Assembly: GCA_900554325.1 (NCBI GenBank)
Contig: USHA01000026.1
Coordinates: 1 to 23,532 of the forward strand
Direction of reading: 5' to 3'
DNA from: an uncultured Collinsella sp.
GTDB lineage: Bacteria > Actinomycetota > Coriobacteriia > Coriobacteriales > Coriobacteriaceae
Length of the DNA stretch: 23,532 nucleotides
Positions 14,629 to 20,948 of this stretch are shown here, piece after piece. The notes below the pieces were generated by a model. It worked only from the letters and a program-made list of their open reading frames with translations. It ran no database searches and was not told the origin of the DNA. Positions within the stretch are counted from its first letter, which is position 1. Every line of letters begins with the position of its first letter. Made by a program: the position numbers and the translations under genes.

Positions 14629-15762
14629 TTACAGCAATTCAATTTTGCCATCTTTGACCGTCAACCCCATGTTGCCCGAGAGCAGATCGTCCAGGCGCGA
14701 GCCCACAAGCTCAAAGCGCCAGCCTTCGCGCAAGGGGCTCTGCTCGGGATGCTCAATGTAGTCGGCCAGGTCATCGCGCGAGGCAATGACCGAGGTCGCC
14801 ACTCCCGAGCGTTCGGCAACCAGGCGGATGAGCGCATACATCAGGTCCGTCACGCTCTCCAACTCCGGAGAGATCTGGCGATGCCCGCGCACCATGAGCG
14901 GCAGGCGATCGTGCGGGCAGCTTGCGCCGCGCTTGATGGCCATGAGCGCACCGTCCACGTCGCGCTCCCCCAACTGATCGGTACCGCGAATGCTGCGGAA
15001 CTCCTCAACGCGCACGGGATTGCGTTTAACGAGCGCAAGCAGCGTGTCGTCGGACATGACCCATTTGCGCGGGATGTTGCGGCGCTCGGCGCGGTCCTCA
15101 CGCCAGGCGGCGAGCTCGCGCGCGATACCCAGCTGGTGACGACTGCACGAGTTGATGCGTTTGACCTTGCGGAACGCCTCGTGGCGATCGGCGCGATAGT
15201 GCGACTCGTCAGCCAGCGGGCGCAGCTCGTCGAGCACCCAGTCCACGCGGCCCAGCTCGCGCAGGCGGCTCATCATCTCGGTATAGGCGACGATCAGATA
15301 CTTGACGTCATCGATCGCGTACTCAATCTGCTTATCGGTCAGCGGGCGACGCGACCAGTCGGTCAGTGACTCGGTCTTGGGCAATGAGACGCCGCAAAAC
15401 GTCTGCACGAGCGCGCCGTAGGAAATCTGCTGACGCTCGCCCAAAAAGGCGGCGGCCACCTGCGTGTCAAAAATCGGACGCGGCAGCACGCCTACGGTAT
15501 GGAGCATGACCTCCATATCCTGCGAGCAGGCGTGGAAGACCTTGGTCACGCTCTCGTCGGCCATAAGCTCGGCCAGCGGCGATAGGTCGTCGATTACCAG
15601 GGGATCGACCGCTACACTCTCGGCAGGGGTGGCAATCTGAACCAAACACAGACGCGGATGGAACGTGCGCTCGCGCAAAAACTCGGTATCGACGGCAATC
15701 GCGTCGAACTCACGGGCGCGCTGGCAAAAGTCGAGTAGAGCCTGATGTGTGGAAATGTACAT
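14629..15762 (-). CDS. rnd: Ribonuclease D
   Basis: The 377-aa protein is a DEDDy 3'-5' exoribonuclease with HRDC domain. The exonuclease part shows AVDTEFLRERTFHPRLCLVQIAT (Asp25, Glu27), VFHACSQDMEVM (Asp82) and QIEYAIDDVKYL (Tyr148, Asp151/152), and the HRDC domain lies in the region from about 200 to 285 (CSRHQLGIARELAAWREDRAERRNIPRKWVMSDDTLLAL). RNase D trims tRNA and small-RNA 3' ends. ATG 15762 fits the family N-terminus (MYISTHQALLDFC); a GTG at 15798 in the same frame is possible. Neither has a strong ribosome site, so a very short leader may be used. It diverges from the lipid kinase gene. Confidence 0.93.
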   Translation of the reverse strand: MYISTHQALLDFCQRAREFDAIAVDTEFLRERTFHPRLCLVQIATPAESVAVDPLVIDDLSPLAELMADESVTKVFHACSQDMEVMLHTVGVLPRPIFDTQVAAAFLGERQQISYGALVQTFCGVSLPKTESLTDWSRRPLTDKQIEYAIDDVKYLIVAYTEMMSRLRELGRVDWVLDELRPLADESHYRADRHEAFRKVKRINSCSRHQLGIARELAAWREDRAERRNIPRKWVMSDDTLLALVKRNPVRVEEFRSIRGTDQLGERDVDGALMAIKRGASCPHDRLPLMVRGHRQISPELESVTDLMYALIRLVAERSGVATSVIASRDDLADYIEHPEQSPLREGWRFELVGSRLDDLLSGNMGLTVKDGKIELL

Positions 15763-15860
15763 ATCAACCCATCGAATAAGGTTAGGCCCGAAAAACACGG
15801 GTAGGATATCGGCATTGCCTTACAACTATACTCGGTTAGTCACAGAACGGGAACGTAAGT

Positions 15861-16778
15861 ATGCGCTGCCTTATCATCCACAACCCGGCATCGGGCCCCA
15901 GCTCAGATGAAATCTACGCATTCACGCACGCCCTTGCACAGGGCGGCGACGAAGTCGTGATGCGCTTTATCGGCGATGGCATGGAGCCCGAGGACGCCGT
16001 GGCAGACGTTCGCGAGTTCGACCGCGTGGTCGTCTCGGGCGGCGACGGCACCGTCTCCAACGTGCTCGACCAGATGCGCGGCTGCGGCGTCCCCACGCTC
16101 GTTTTCCCCTCCGGCACGGCCTGCCTGTTCTTTAACAACATCGGCAATGCCCCCGAGGCAGCGGCGCTTGCCAAGGCATGTCGCGCCGGCCGCACGGTCA
16201 AAGTAGACATGGGCGAGCTCTTTTGGCTCGACGAGAACGGCAACGAAAAGCGCCATGGCTTTATCATCATCGCCGGTTCGGGCTTTGACGCCGAGATCAT
16301 GATGAAGGCCGCCCCCACCAAAAACGACATCGGCGAGATCGCCTACTTCCTCTCCGCTCTCGCCACGCCCAACCCCACGGTGGCGCACTTTACCATTGAG
16401 CATGATGGCATTGTTGAGGAGCTCGACGGCATCTGCTGCATGGCGGGCAACACGTCTGTCATCCAAAACGACATCAACCTGTTCCCCAACTGCCGTATGA
16501 ACGACGGCATGGTCGACATCGTCGTTATTGAGCCCGTGCGCACGGTGCAGTTGCTCCCCACGGTAATCACCGCCGCGCTCGACCCCGCCGGCAAGGTACT
16601 CGGCCGCCCGCAGTTTAAGATCATCCAGACCAAAGAAGCCAAGATTACCTGCACGCCATCGCTCGGCATGCAGTTTGATGGCGAGATCATCTCCAGCAAC
16701 TCCGGCGTCTTTGGCGCCCGCGCGCTACCGCAATGCCTTGATATCATCGTCGACGAATTCTCGCCGCTCGGAAAATAG
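15861..16778 (+). CDS. Diacylglycerol/lipid kinase family protein (DagK/YegS-like)
   Basis: The 305-aa protein belongs to the DAGK catalytic superfamily: IIHNPASGPSS at the start, VVVSGGDGTVSNVL (GGDGT at 60-64) for ATP binding, and the later GSGFDAEIM and NCRMNDGMVDIVVIEP blocks. Such kinases phosphorylate diacylglycerol or related lipids at the membrane face. The common GTxNDFA or GTANL motif reads PSGTACLFFNN here (83-93), with Cys for the usual Asn, so its activity could deviate. It has no transmembrane segment. Its ribosome site is weak (GGGAACG). A 30-aa membrane peptide gene follows after 10 bp, its ribosome site overlapping this stop. Confidence 0.88.
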   Translation: MRCLIIHNPASGPSSDEIYAFTHALAQGGDEVVMRFIGDGMEPEDAVADVREFDRVVVSGGDGTVSNVLDQMRGCGVPTLVFPSGTACLFFNNIGNAPEAAALAKACRAGRTVKVDMGELFWLDENGNEKRHGFIIIAGSGFDAEIMMKAAPTKNDIGEIAYFLSALATPNPTVAHFTIEHDGIVEELDGICCMAGNTSVIQNDINLFPNCRMNDGMVDIVVIEPVRTVQLLPTVITAALDPAGKVLGRPQFKIIQTKEAKITCTPSLGMQFDGEIISSNSGVFGARALPQCLDIIVDEFSPLGK

Positions 16779-16788
16779 GAGGACCCCC

Positions 16789-16881
16789 GTGAACGACAAC
16801 CCCATCCTTGGCTTTATCGTCATCGTTTTGGCCATGCTCGTCGGCTATGCCATTAACGTGATTCACCGTCGAAAGAAGTAG
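16789..16881 (+). CDS. 30-aa single-span membrane microprotein
   Basis: GTG at 16789 opens a 30-residue frame: a short polar start (NDNPILG), one hydrophobic helix FIVIVLAMLVGYAINVI (about 9-25), then the basic tail HRRKK. AGGAGGA (16777-16783) gives a near-ideal ribosome site five nt before the GTG and overlaps the TAG of the lipid kinase gene, indicating coupled translation. The Lys/Arg tail predicts an N-out, C-in orientation. It matches no family I recognise. Gene order suggests a regulatory or helper role for the lipid kinase at the membrane, but that is inference. A strong terminator follows after 28 bp, closing the two-gene unit. Confidence 0.7.
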   Translation: MNDNPILGFIVIVLAMLVGYAINVIHRRKK

Positions 16882-16909
16882 CCATTACTCTTAGACGGCC
16901 CGTGCAGCC

Positions 16910-16962
16910 CGGACCCCTCGCCGGCATGAAACCACATGCCGGCGAGGGGTCCGCTTTTTTCT
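16910..16962 (+). terminator. Strong intrinsic terminator after the lipid kinase unit
   Basis: A perfect 19-bp stem pairs 16910-16928 with 16935-16953 around a 6-nt loop, followed by CTTTTTTC. Confidence 0.93.
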
Positions 16963-17130
16963 TGACGCTTTATTTAGCTACATTTTTCGCTGGCGTTATA
17001 CAAATTGATTTCCCACTAAATGAGTTCAATTTACCGTTAATCGCATATTTCGCTACGCTTATCGAGTAAATAACTTTCATGAATGTATATTGTTTCGAAT
17101 TCGTTACGCTAAGGGGGTGTAATTATTGGG
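16963..17130 (+). other. A+T-rich upstream region of the C69 dipeptidase gene
   Basis: This stretch is much richer in A+T than the rest of the window. TATATT near 17085-17090 and TTATAC near 16996 could be -10 boxes, but no spacing to a -35 is convincing. No gene or RNA is recognised. Confidence 0.4.
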
Positions 17131-17132
17131 TG

Positions 17133-17156
17133 AAGCCCTCTGGAGACAGAGGGCTT
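17133..17156 (+). terminator. Hairpin in the C69 dipeptidase leader
   Basis: AAGCCCTCT/AGAGGGCTT (17133-17141 and 17148-17156) pairs perfectly with a GGAGAC loop, 20 nt before the ATG at 17176. It may be an attenuator or a 5' stabiliser; the T tract is too short for a confident terminator. Confidence 0.5.
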
Positions 17157-17175
17157 TCGCACGCTGGGAGGGAAT

Positions 17176-17304
17176 ATGAGTAAAACTCATCCCGTCAACG
17201 CGCTCAAGAAGCTTGGCATAGGCCTTGCATTTGGAGCTGCAACATCATGTCCATGCCGACATCTGCGCTCGCCTGCACGCAGATGTACATGGGCAACAAG
17301 CTGA
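17176..17304 (+). pseudogene. Out-of-frame signal-peptide start of the C69 dipeptidase
   Basis: The ATG at 17176 follows GGGAGGGAAT and encodes MSKTHPVNALKKLGIGLAFGAA, a basic n-region and hydrophobic core typical of a secretion signal. The frame then runs into unrelated residues and stops at TGA 17302-17304. The expected end of the signal and the mature enzyme (SMPTSALAC-TQMYMG) continue in another frame from 17247. One missing base (or two extra) near 17230-17246 would restore a single protein. It is either a real frameshift mutation or a sequence error. Confidence 0.75.
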
Positions 17305-19121
17305 CGGCCGACGGTGACACGTACTATGGCCGCGCCGAGGACTTCGATAAGCGCTACCTCAAGCACTTTGGCATTGAGCCTTCTCACGGCCCGGGGCATA
17401 CGTACGGCTCGGACGAGTCCGCATTCATGTATACCTCGACCAAGACCACGTATCGCTACACCTATGTACGCGACCATCCCTCCCAGTGGCACGGGCGCTA
17501 TGATGCCTACTCTGAGGCAGGCATCAATGAGAAGGGCGTGTCCTGCTCCGCAACGCTGACCACCGGCATGAATGCTGATGCTGAGGCAGCAGACCCCCTG
17601 ACCAAAACCGGTATTGGCGAGTACAGCTACGGCAGCGTTATCTTAGGTGAAAGCGCCAATGCACGTGAGGGCGTCGAGCTCCTCGGCAAGATCATCGACG
17701 AGCAGGGCGCCTGCGGCAACGATCAGATTATCATCGCCGACAGCAACGAGACTTGGCTGTTTGCCGCACTTTCCGGCCACCAGTGGATCGCCATGAGGCT
17801 CACTGACGATATCGCCTCGCTCAACCCCAACATCGGCAACCTCAACTACAAGGTTGACCTCACCGACACCGCGAACTGTCTCCACTCTGCGACCATCGAG
17901 TCCATGCCTAAGGAGAATGGCTTCGCCAAGTACTTCGATGACGGTCAATTTGACGTTGCCCAGACCTACGGCGAGGCAATTAGCGAAAAGGCCATGCATT
18001 CTTGGGCCCGTTATGTCCAGGGTCGCGCCTACTTCGGTGTGCCGCTCACCGAGGGCACCGACTACGAGATCGTCAAGGACGAGCGCGAAGATGCTCGTGC
18101 CACGACCGGCGCCCTGGTTAGCAAGGCGCAGCCGCTGTTCTTCCAGCCCGGCAAGTCCGACTGGAACACCTTTGAGATGATCCGCGCGTTTGGCAACCGC
18201 GGCGAGAAGGTCCCGGGCCTCAACGCCAACACCGACGGCGCCTACGCCATTGGTACCGAGACCAACACCGAGGTCAATCTCTTCCAGATCCGTCAGGGCA
18301 TGGACCCCGAGATCGCGACCATCCAGTGGGAGATGCTCTCCCGCGCCGCCTACTCCGTCGCCATCCCCTACTACTCCGCACTGCTCACCGAGGTTAGCCC
18401 GTACTACAGCGACCAGACCGTCTCCTTCGATCACTGCGAAGAGGAGGACATCGTGAACAACGAGGAGCCCGAGAACTCCATCAACTATGTCCTCATGGAC
18501 ATCAGCTCCCTGTGCTTCGAGCACCGTGAGCAGCTCGGCACCGGCGTTCGCACCTACCTCGACGCCCTCCAGAACGAGCTCGTCGAGCAGAACTTGGAAG
18601 TCGACGAGGTCATGCAGGCCACCGAGGGCACCGAGGCCCGTACCGCCCTGGCAAACAAGGCCGGCAATGCTGCCACCGAGAACACCTACGTCAAGTGCAA
18701 GGCCTTGCTCCAGGAGATGCGCGCCTATCTGAAGGCTGAGAACTTCGACCAGCCCTTCACCCCGAGCGACCTGAACACCGAGACCAACGGCCTCAAGGTG
18801 TCCATCACCTACGCCAAGGACGCTCTTGCCACCGACCCGGTAACCCCGGATCAGCCTGGCACTCCCGAGCAGCCTGGTACTCCTGAGCAGCCCGGTACCC
18901 CCGAGCAGCCCGCTAAGCCCGAGCAGCCCACCACCAAGCCCGAGAAGCCTGGCAAGTCGGACACCACGACCACGGTAACCACCAACAAGGCGAACACCAA
19001 GGGCGGCCTGCCCACCACCGGTGATCGTTTTGATGGCCGCGTGGTGGCTGCATTCGCCATCGCTGGCGTTGCCGTCATCTCCGCGGGCGGTTACTTCCTC
19101 TACCGTCGCAATAAGGAGTAA
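17247..19121 (+). CDS. C69-family (PepD-type) dipeptidase with LPxTG cell-wall anchor
   Basis: This 624-aa frame holds a C69/U34 Ntn-hydrolase dipeptidase. Cys10 in SALAC-TQMYMGNKLTADGDTYYGRAEDF is the expected N-terminal nucleophile, exposed when the signal is removed. Further family blocks are YSEAGINEKGVSCSATLT and DEQGACGNDQIIIADSNETWLFAALSGHQW. The C-terminus carries a Pro-rich spacer with three PGTPEQ repeats, LPTTG (588-592), a membrane helix and the tail YRRNKE: a sortase substrate. It should hydrolyse dipeptides at the cell wall. As it stands the frame begins inside the signal; the true start is probably ATG 17176, now out of frame, so secretion is likely impaired unless the shift is a sequence error. 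A GGAG nine nt before 17247 is probably chance. Confidence 0.88.
   Translation: MSMPTSALACTQMYMGNKLTADGDTYYGRAEDFDKRYLKHFGIEPSHGPGHTYGSDESAFMYTSTKTTYRYTYVRDHPSQWHGRYDAYSEAGINEKGVSCSATLTTGMNADAEAADPLTKTGIGEYSYGSVILGESANAREGVELLGKIIDEQGACGNDQIIIADSNETWLFAALSGHQWIAMRLTDDIASLNPNIGNLNYKVDLTDTANCLHSATIESMPKENGFAKYFDDGQFDVAQTYGEAISEKAMHSWARYVQGRAYFGVPLTEGTDYEIVKDEREDARATTGALVSKAQPLFFQPGKSDWNTFEMIRAFGNRGEKVPGLNANTDGAYAIGTETNTEVNLFQIRQGMDPEIATIQWEMLSRAAYSVAIPYYSALLTEVSPYYSDQTVSFDHCEEEDIVNNEEPENSINYVLMDISSLCFEHREQLGTGVRTYLDALQNELVEQNLEVDEVMQATEGTEARTALANKAGNAATENTYVKCKALLQEMRAYLKAENFDQPFTPSDLNTETNGLKVSITYAKDALATDPVTPDQPGTPEQPGTPEQPGTPEQPAKPEQPTTKPEKPGKSDTTTTVTTNKANTKGGLPTTGDRFDGRVVAAFAIAGVAVISAGGYFLYRRNKE
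18847..18912 (+). repeat. 18-bp tandem repeat encoding PGTPEQ
   Basis: Three copies of an 18-bp unit encode PGTPEQ, with a fourth degenerate unit (PAKPEQ). They form the wall-spanning spacer of the LPxTG protein. The units differ mainly at third positions, so the peptide repeat is kept while the DNA has drifted. Confidence 0.8.
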
Positions 19122-19129
19122 CGTCCTAG

Positions 19130-19180
19130 CTGAGCGGGCAAGGCAGCAATGGCAGCCTCGCCCGCTCAGCCCGCTCTTTT
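19130..19180 (+). terminator. Terminator after the C69 dipeptidase gene
   Basis: CTGAGCGGGC/GCCCGCTCAG (19130-19139 and 19160-19169) pairs perfectly over 10 bp, followed after seven nt by TTTTGA. Confidence 0.75.
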
Positions 19181-19200
19181 GACCGGCGGGAAACCCGCCT

Positions 19201-19222
19201 GAAATCTTTTTAAAAAGATTTC
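19201..19222. promoter_or_regulatory. 22-bp perfect palindrome upstream of the trp leader promoter
   Basis: GAAATCTTTTT is followed directly by its reverse complement. The dyad reaches into the expected -35 position of the promoter at 19244, so it could be an operator; its A/T run could also back up the upstream terminator. Confidence 0.5.
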
Positions 19223-19241
19223 CCCGCACACACTTCACTGT

Positions 19242-19249
19242 GCTATAGT
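19242..19249 (+). promoter_or_regulatory. Extended -10 promoter for the trp leader-transporter unit
   Basis: TGCTATAGT (19241-19249) is an extended -10 (TGN plus TATAGT). There is no good -35, as usual for extended -10 promoters. The first product after it is the Trp-rich leader peptide. Confidence 0.65.
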
Positions 19250-19307
19250 GCAGCGCAACAGCAACTAGGTGCGACCGCGCCACGGCATCACGAAAGGAGC
19301 CACCGAC

Positions 19308-19376
19308 ATGAAGAACACGATGAAGTCTCTCAACAACTGGTGGTGGCGTGATGCGAATACGATCGGTCGACAGTGA
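19308..19376 (+). CDS. Tryptophan-rich leader peptide (trpL-like)
   Basis: A 22-residue frame starts at ATG 19308, with GAAAGGAG (19292-19299) eight nt upstream. It reads MKNTMKSLNNWWWRDANTIG and two more residues before TGA. Three consecutive TGG codons occupy 19338-19346. This is the classic layout of a ribosome-mediated attenuator: when charged tRNA-Trp is scarce the ribosome stalls on the TGG run. Segments after the TGG run can pair with each other (GGCGTGA 19345-19351 with TCACGCC 19382-19388), and CGGTCGA (19364-19370) can pair with TCGACCG in the following terminator (19426-19432). The gene controlled is a TrpP-like transporter and not a biosynthetic operon. The peptide itself probably has no function once made. 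The name trpL is by analogy only. Confidence 0.88.
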   Translation: MKNTMKSLNNWWWRDANTIGRQ

Positions 19377-19412
19377 GTCCCTCACGCCTGTTTTTGCGCT
19401 CTAGGTGATTGG

Positions 19413-19445
19413 AAGGCCTCCGGTTTCGACCGGGGGCCTTTTTCT
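19413..19445 (+). terminator. Attenuator terminator between leader peptide and tryptophan transporter gene
   Basis: A 12-bp stem (one G-U) pairs 19413-19424 with 19429-19440 around a TTCG tetraloop, followed by a T run to 19443. Its loop and 3' arm (19426-19432) can alternatively pair with 19364-19370 in the leader coding region, which a ribosome at the stop codon would cover and a ribosome stalled at the TGG codons would leave free. Confidence 0.88.
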
Positions 19446-19520
19446 ATCTCGAGCCCGATCGCATTCGCATCACGCGCCTCCGCTTTTCTCTTGCACCCCC
19501 ATTCCGAAAGGATTTTCACC

Positions 19521-20093
19521 ATGTCTCAGAACACCACCGCCGCCCAGCCCCGCACCGTCCAGACCGCCGACCGCGGCAAACTCGACGTCCGCGCTCTCGT
19601 CCTGCTCGCCATCCTGCTCGCTGCAGGCTTCATCCTCAACTTCACCGTCGGCAAGGCCATCTCGGGCATCTCGGGCGGCATGATCAGCCCCGAGTTCATC
19701 ATCTCGGCCTTCTGCCTCACCATCCTGGTCGTTCGCCCTAACATCGGCCAAGCGCTCGTCATCGGCCTCATCTCGGCTGCCGTGATCCAGATCACCACCA
19801 CTTCGCCGTTCGTCGATTTTGCCGCCGAGGGCATCGCCGCCATGCTCATGGCCGGCATCGTCAACGCCGCCGGCAAGAACGGTCAGGTCAAGCCTGCCGT
19901 CGCCATTGTTGCAACCTTCCTGACCACCTTTGTCTCCGGCGTCATCTTCATGGTCATCAAGATGGCCATGCTCGGCGTGGTAGGCGAGCTCGCCGCCGCC
20001 ATGTTGCCCGTCGTCGCCATGACCGCCGTCTTTAACGCCATTCTGGTCGGCGCCCTCTACCTGCCCATCCAGAAGGCCCTTAGGCTCAACTAA
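19521..20093 (+). CDS. trpP: Tryptophan-specific ECF transporter S component (TrpP-like)
   Basis: The 190-aa membrane protein has a polar start (to about 25) then five or six hydrophobic segments. It resembles Bacillus TrpP (YhaG) in pattern: ALVLLAILLAAGFILNF, a GGMISPEFI segment like GGMKPDMML, RPNIGQALVIGLISAAVIQITTTSPF like the RVQNVLVIGIVTGIISALTTAFP region, and a final NAILVGALYLPI helix. Such S components bind the substrate and join an EcfA-EcfA'-EcfT energising module, not encoded in this window. AAAGGA lies before the ATG. The upstream leader peptide with three Trp codons and a terminator independently points to tryptophan as the ligand, which makes the assignment stronger than sequence resemblance alone. 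Confidence 0.85.
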   Translation: MSQNTTAAQPRTVQTADRGKLDVRALVLLAILLAAGFILNFTVGKAISGISGGMISPEFIISAFCLTILVVRPNIGQALVIGLISAAVIQITTTSPFVDFAAEGIAAMLMAGIVNAAGKNGQVKPAVAIVATFLTTFVSGVIFMVIKMAMLGVVGELAAAMLPVVAMTAVFNAILVGALYLPIQKALRLN

Positions 20094-20260
20094 CCCGCTC
20101 GGCTTTACGAGCCACCCCATCTTGGCGTTCATTCGTCGCTCGCGTACCCAAGTACGCTTCGCTCCTCTTTCGGGGCAATCTCGGGCACCTCAATGCACCT
20201 TTAAGATGACCTTGTTCACAACTAAACTGTCAGATAATCTCAATCGATAAGGAGACAACC
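20094..20260 (+). promoter_or_regulatory. Region between trpP and the copper genes: hairpins and weak promoter
   Basis: GCTCG/CGAGC next to the trpP stop and GCGTAC-CCAA-GTACGC (20142-20157) form small hairpins; neither has a T tract. TTGTTC (20212-20217) and GATAAT (20233-20238), 15 nt apart, could be a weak promoter for the copper genes. A CsoR-type operator would be expected here, but I cannot identify one with confidence. Confidence 0.4.
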
Positions 20261-20482
20261 ATGAATTACACGATCAAGACTTCGGGCCTCATGTGCGGCC
20301 ATTGCGACGCCACTGTCGAGACCGCGCTGCTCAACGTGGCCGGCGTGACCGATGCCGATGCCGATCACGAGACCCAGACCGTCCAGGTTGAGTGCGCCGA
20401 CACCATAACCGCCGAGCAGCTCGCCGCCGCCGTCGAAGGCGCCGGCGAGAAGTTCCACGCCCTGTCCGTGACCGCCGCCTAG
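20261..20482 (+). CDS. Heavy-metal-associated (HMA) domain copper chaperone, CopZ-like
   Basis: The 73-aa protein is a single ferredoxin-like HMA domain. The metal-binding loop is GLMCGHCDATVE with Cys12 and Cys15 (MxCxxC). Length and the two-Cys site match CopZ-type chaperones that pass Cu(I) to a P-type ATPase or a CsoR sensor in the cytoplasm. TAAGGAG lies eight nt before the ATG. A CsoR-like repressor gene follows after 47 bp in the same direction, which supports copper, though zinc or another soft metal is possible. No CopA ATPase is in this window. Confidence 0.9.
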   Translation: MNYTIKTSGLMCGHCDATVETALLNVAGVTDADADHETQTVQVECADTITAEQLAAAVEGAGEKFHALSVTAA

Positions 20483-20529
20483 CAACTGATGGGGACATCC
20501 GGAAGATCGACCAGAAACGAGGACTCGCC

Positions 20530-20802
20530 ATGATGGCAGATCACAAATCGGTGACCCGCATGCTCAAGACGGCGCGTGGGCAGATCGACGGCATCCTGCG
20601 GATGGTCGAGGAGGACCGTTACTGCGTCGACATCTCCACGCAGCTCATGGCGACTCAGGCACTCATCGCGCGCATTAACGCCGATGTGCTCAAGGCCCAT
20701 ATCGAGGGCTGCGTCGCCTCGGCCATCGAATCGGGTGACGAGGAGCTCAAAGCCGCCAAGCTCGCCGAAATCGAACGCGTCGTCGACAAGCTCGCCAAGT
20801 AA
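20530..20802 (+). CDS. csoR: CsoR/FrmR-family metal-sensing repressor
   Basis: The 90-aa all-helical protein shows HKSVTRMLKTARGQIDGILRMVEEDRYCVDISTQLMATQALIARINADVLKAHIEGCV. Cys32, His57 and Cys61 fit the C-H-C Cu(I) site of CsoR. These proteins bind operator DNA as tetramers and release it on metal binding. ATG 20530 is used because GAGG lies about eight nt upstream; a second ATG follows at once. Longer in-frame upstream starts would overlap the chaperone gene and add an arginine-rich, non-homologous stretch. It lies downstream of the CopZ-like gene, likely in one transcript under its own control. A role in sensing persulfide (CstR) or formaldehyde (FrmR) is less likely given the full C-H-C triad and the chaperone neighbour. 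Confidence 0.88.
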   Translation: MMADHKSVTRMLKTARGQIDGILRMVEEDRYCVDISTQLMATQALIARINADVLKAHIEGCVASAIESGDEELKAAKLAEIERVVDKLAK

Positions 20803-20903
20803 TTGGCGCATTGGGGTCAGGTTTCTTTGCACCACCTTGGCGCATGGGGGACAGGTACGTTTGCACCACCTTGGTGCAGATTAACCTGTCCCCCATGCAC
20901 CAA
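20803..20903. repeat. REP-like cluster: two direct 34-nt units and one inverted unit
   Basis: Units 20803-20836 and 20837-20870 abut and agree at 29 of 34 positions (TTGGCGCA...TTTGCACCACC). The third, 20871-20903, is a related unit in the opposite direction. Together units 2 and 3 make a nested palindrome: outer arms 20837-20856 and 20884-20903 pair over 20 nt with one mismatch, and TGCACCA/TGGTGCA (20862-20868 and 20872-20878) is an inner stem. It begins at the csoR stop. Its GGGGACAGGT core recalls REP elements linked to REP-associated transposases; no such transposase is in the window. Confidence 0.85.
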
Positions 20904-20948
20904 ATGGGGTATAAAGGCGTGCAGCATATCGAATGAGAGGCAGTTTGC

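Noticed and set aside
16963..17130. tRNA or riboswitch in the A+T-rich region before the C69 gene
   Set aside because: No cloverleaf, T-loop motif or known aptamer core can be seen.
17176..17247. Programmed -1 frameshifting to join signal peptide and dipeptidase
   Set aside because: No slippery heptamer or downstream stem is visible between the in-frame stop of the second frame and 17247; an indel or sequence error is simpler.
19308..19376. T-box riboswitch upstream of trpP
   Set aside because: No T-box motif or specifier stem is present; the SD-equipped leader peptide with three TGG codons explains the region better.
20392..20529. Longer CsoR-like protein with an arginine-rich N-terminus
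   Set aside because: The extra part is the chaperone gene read in another frame; family length and ribosome site favour 20530.
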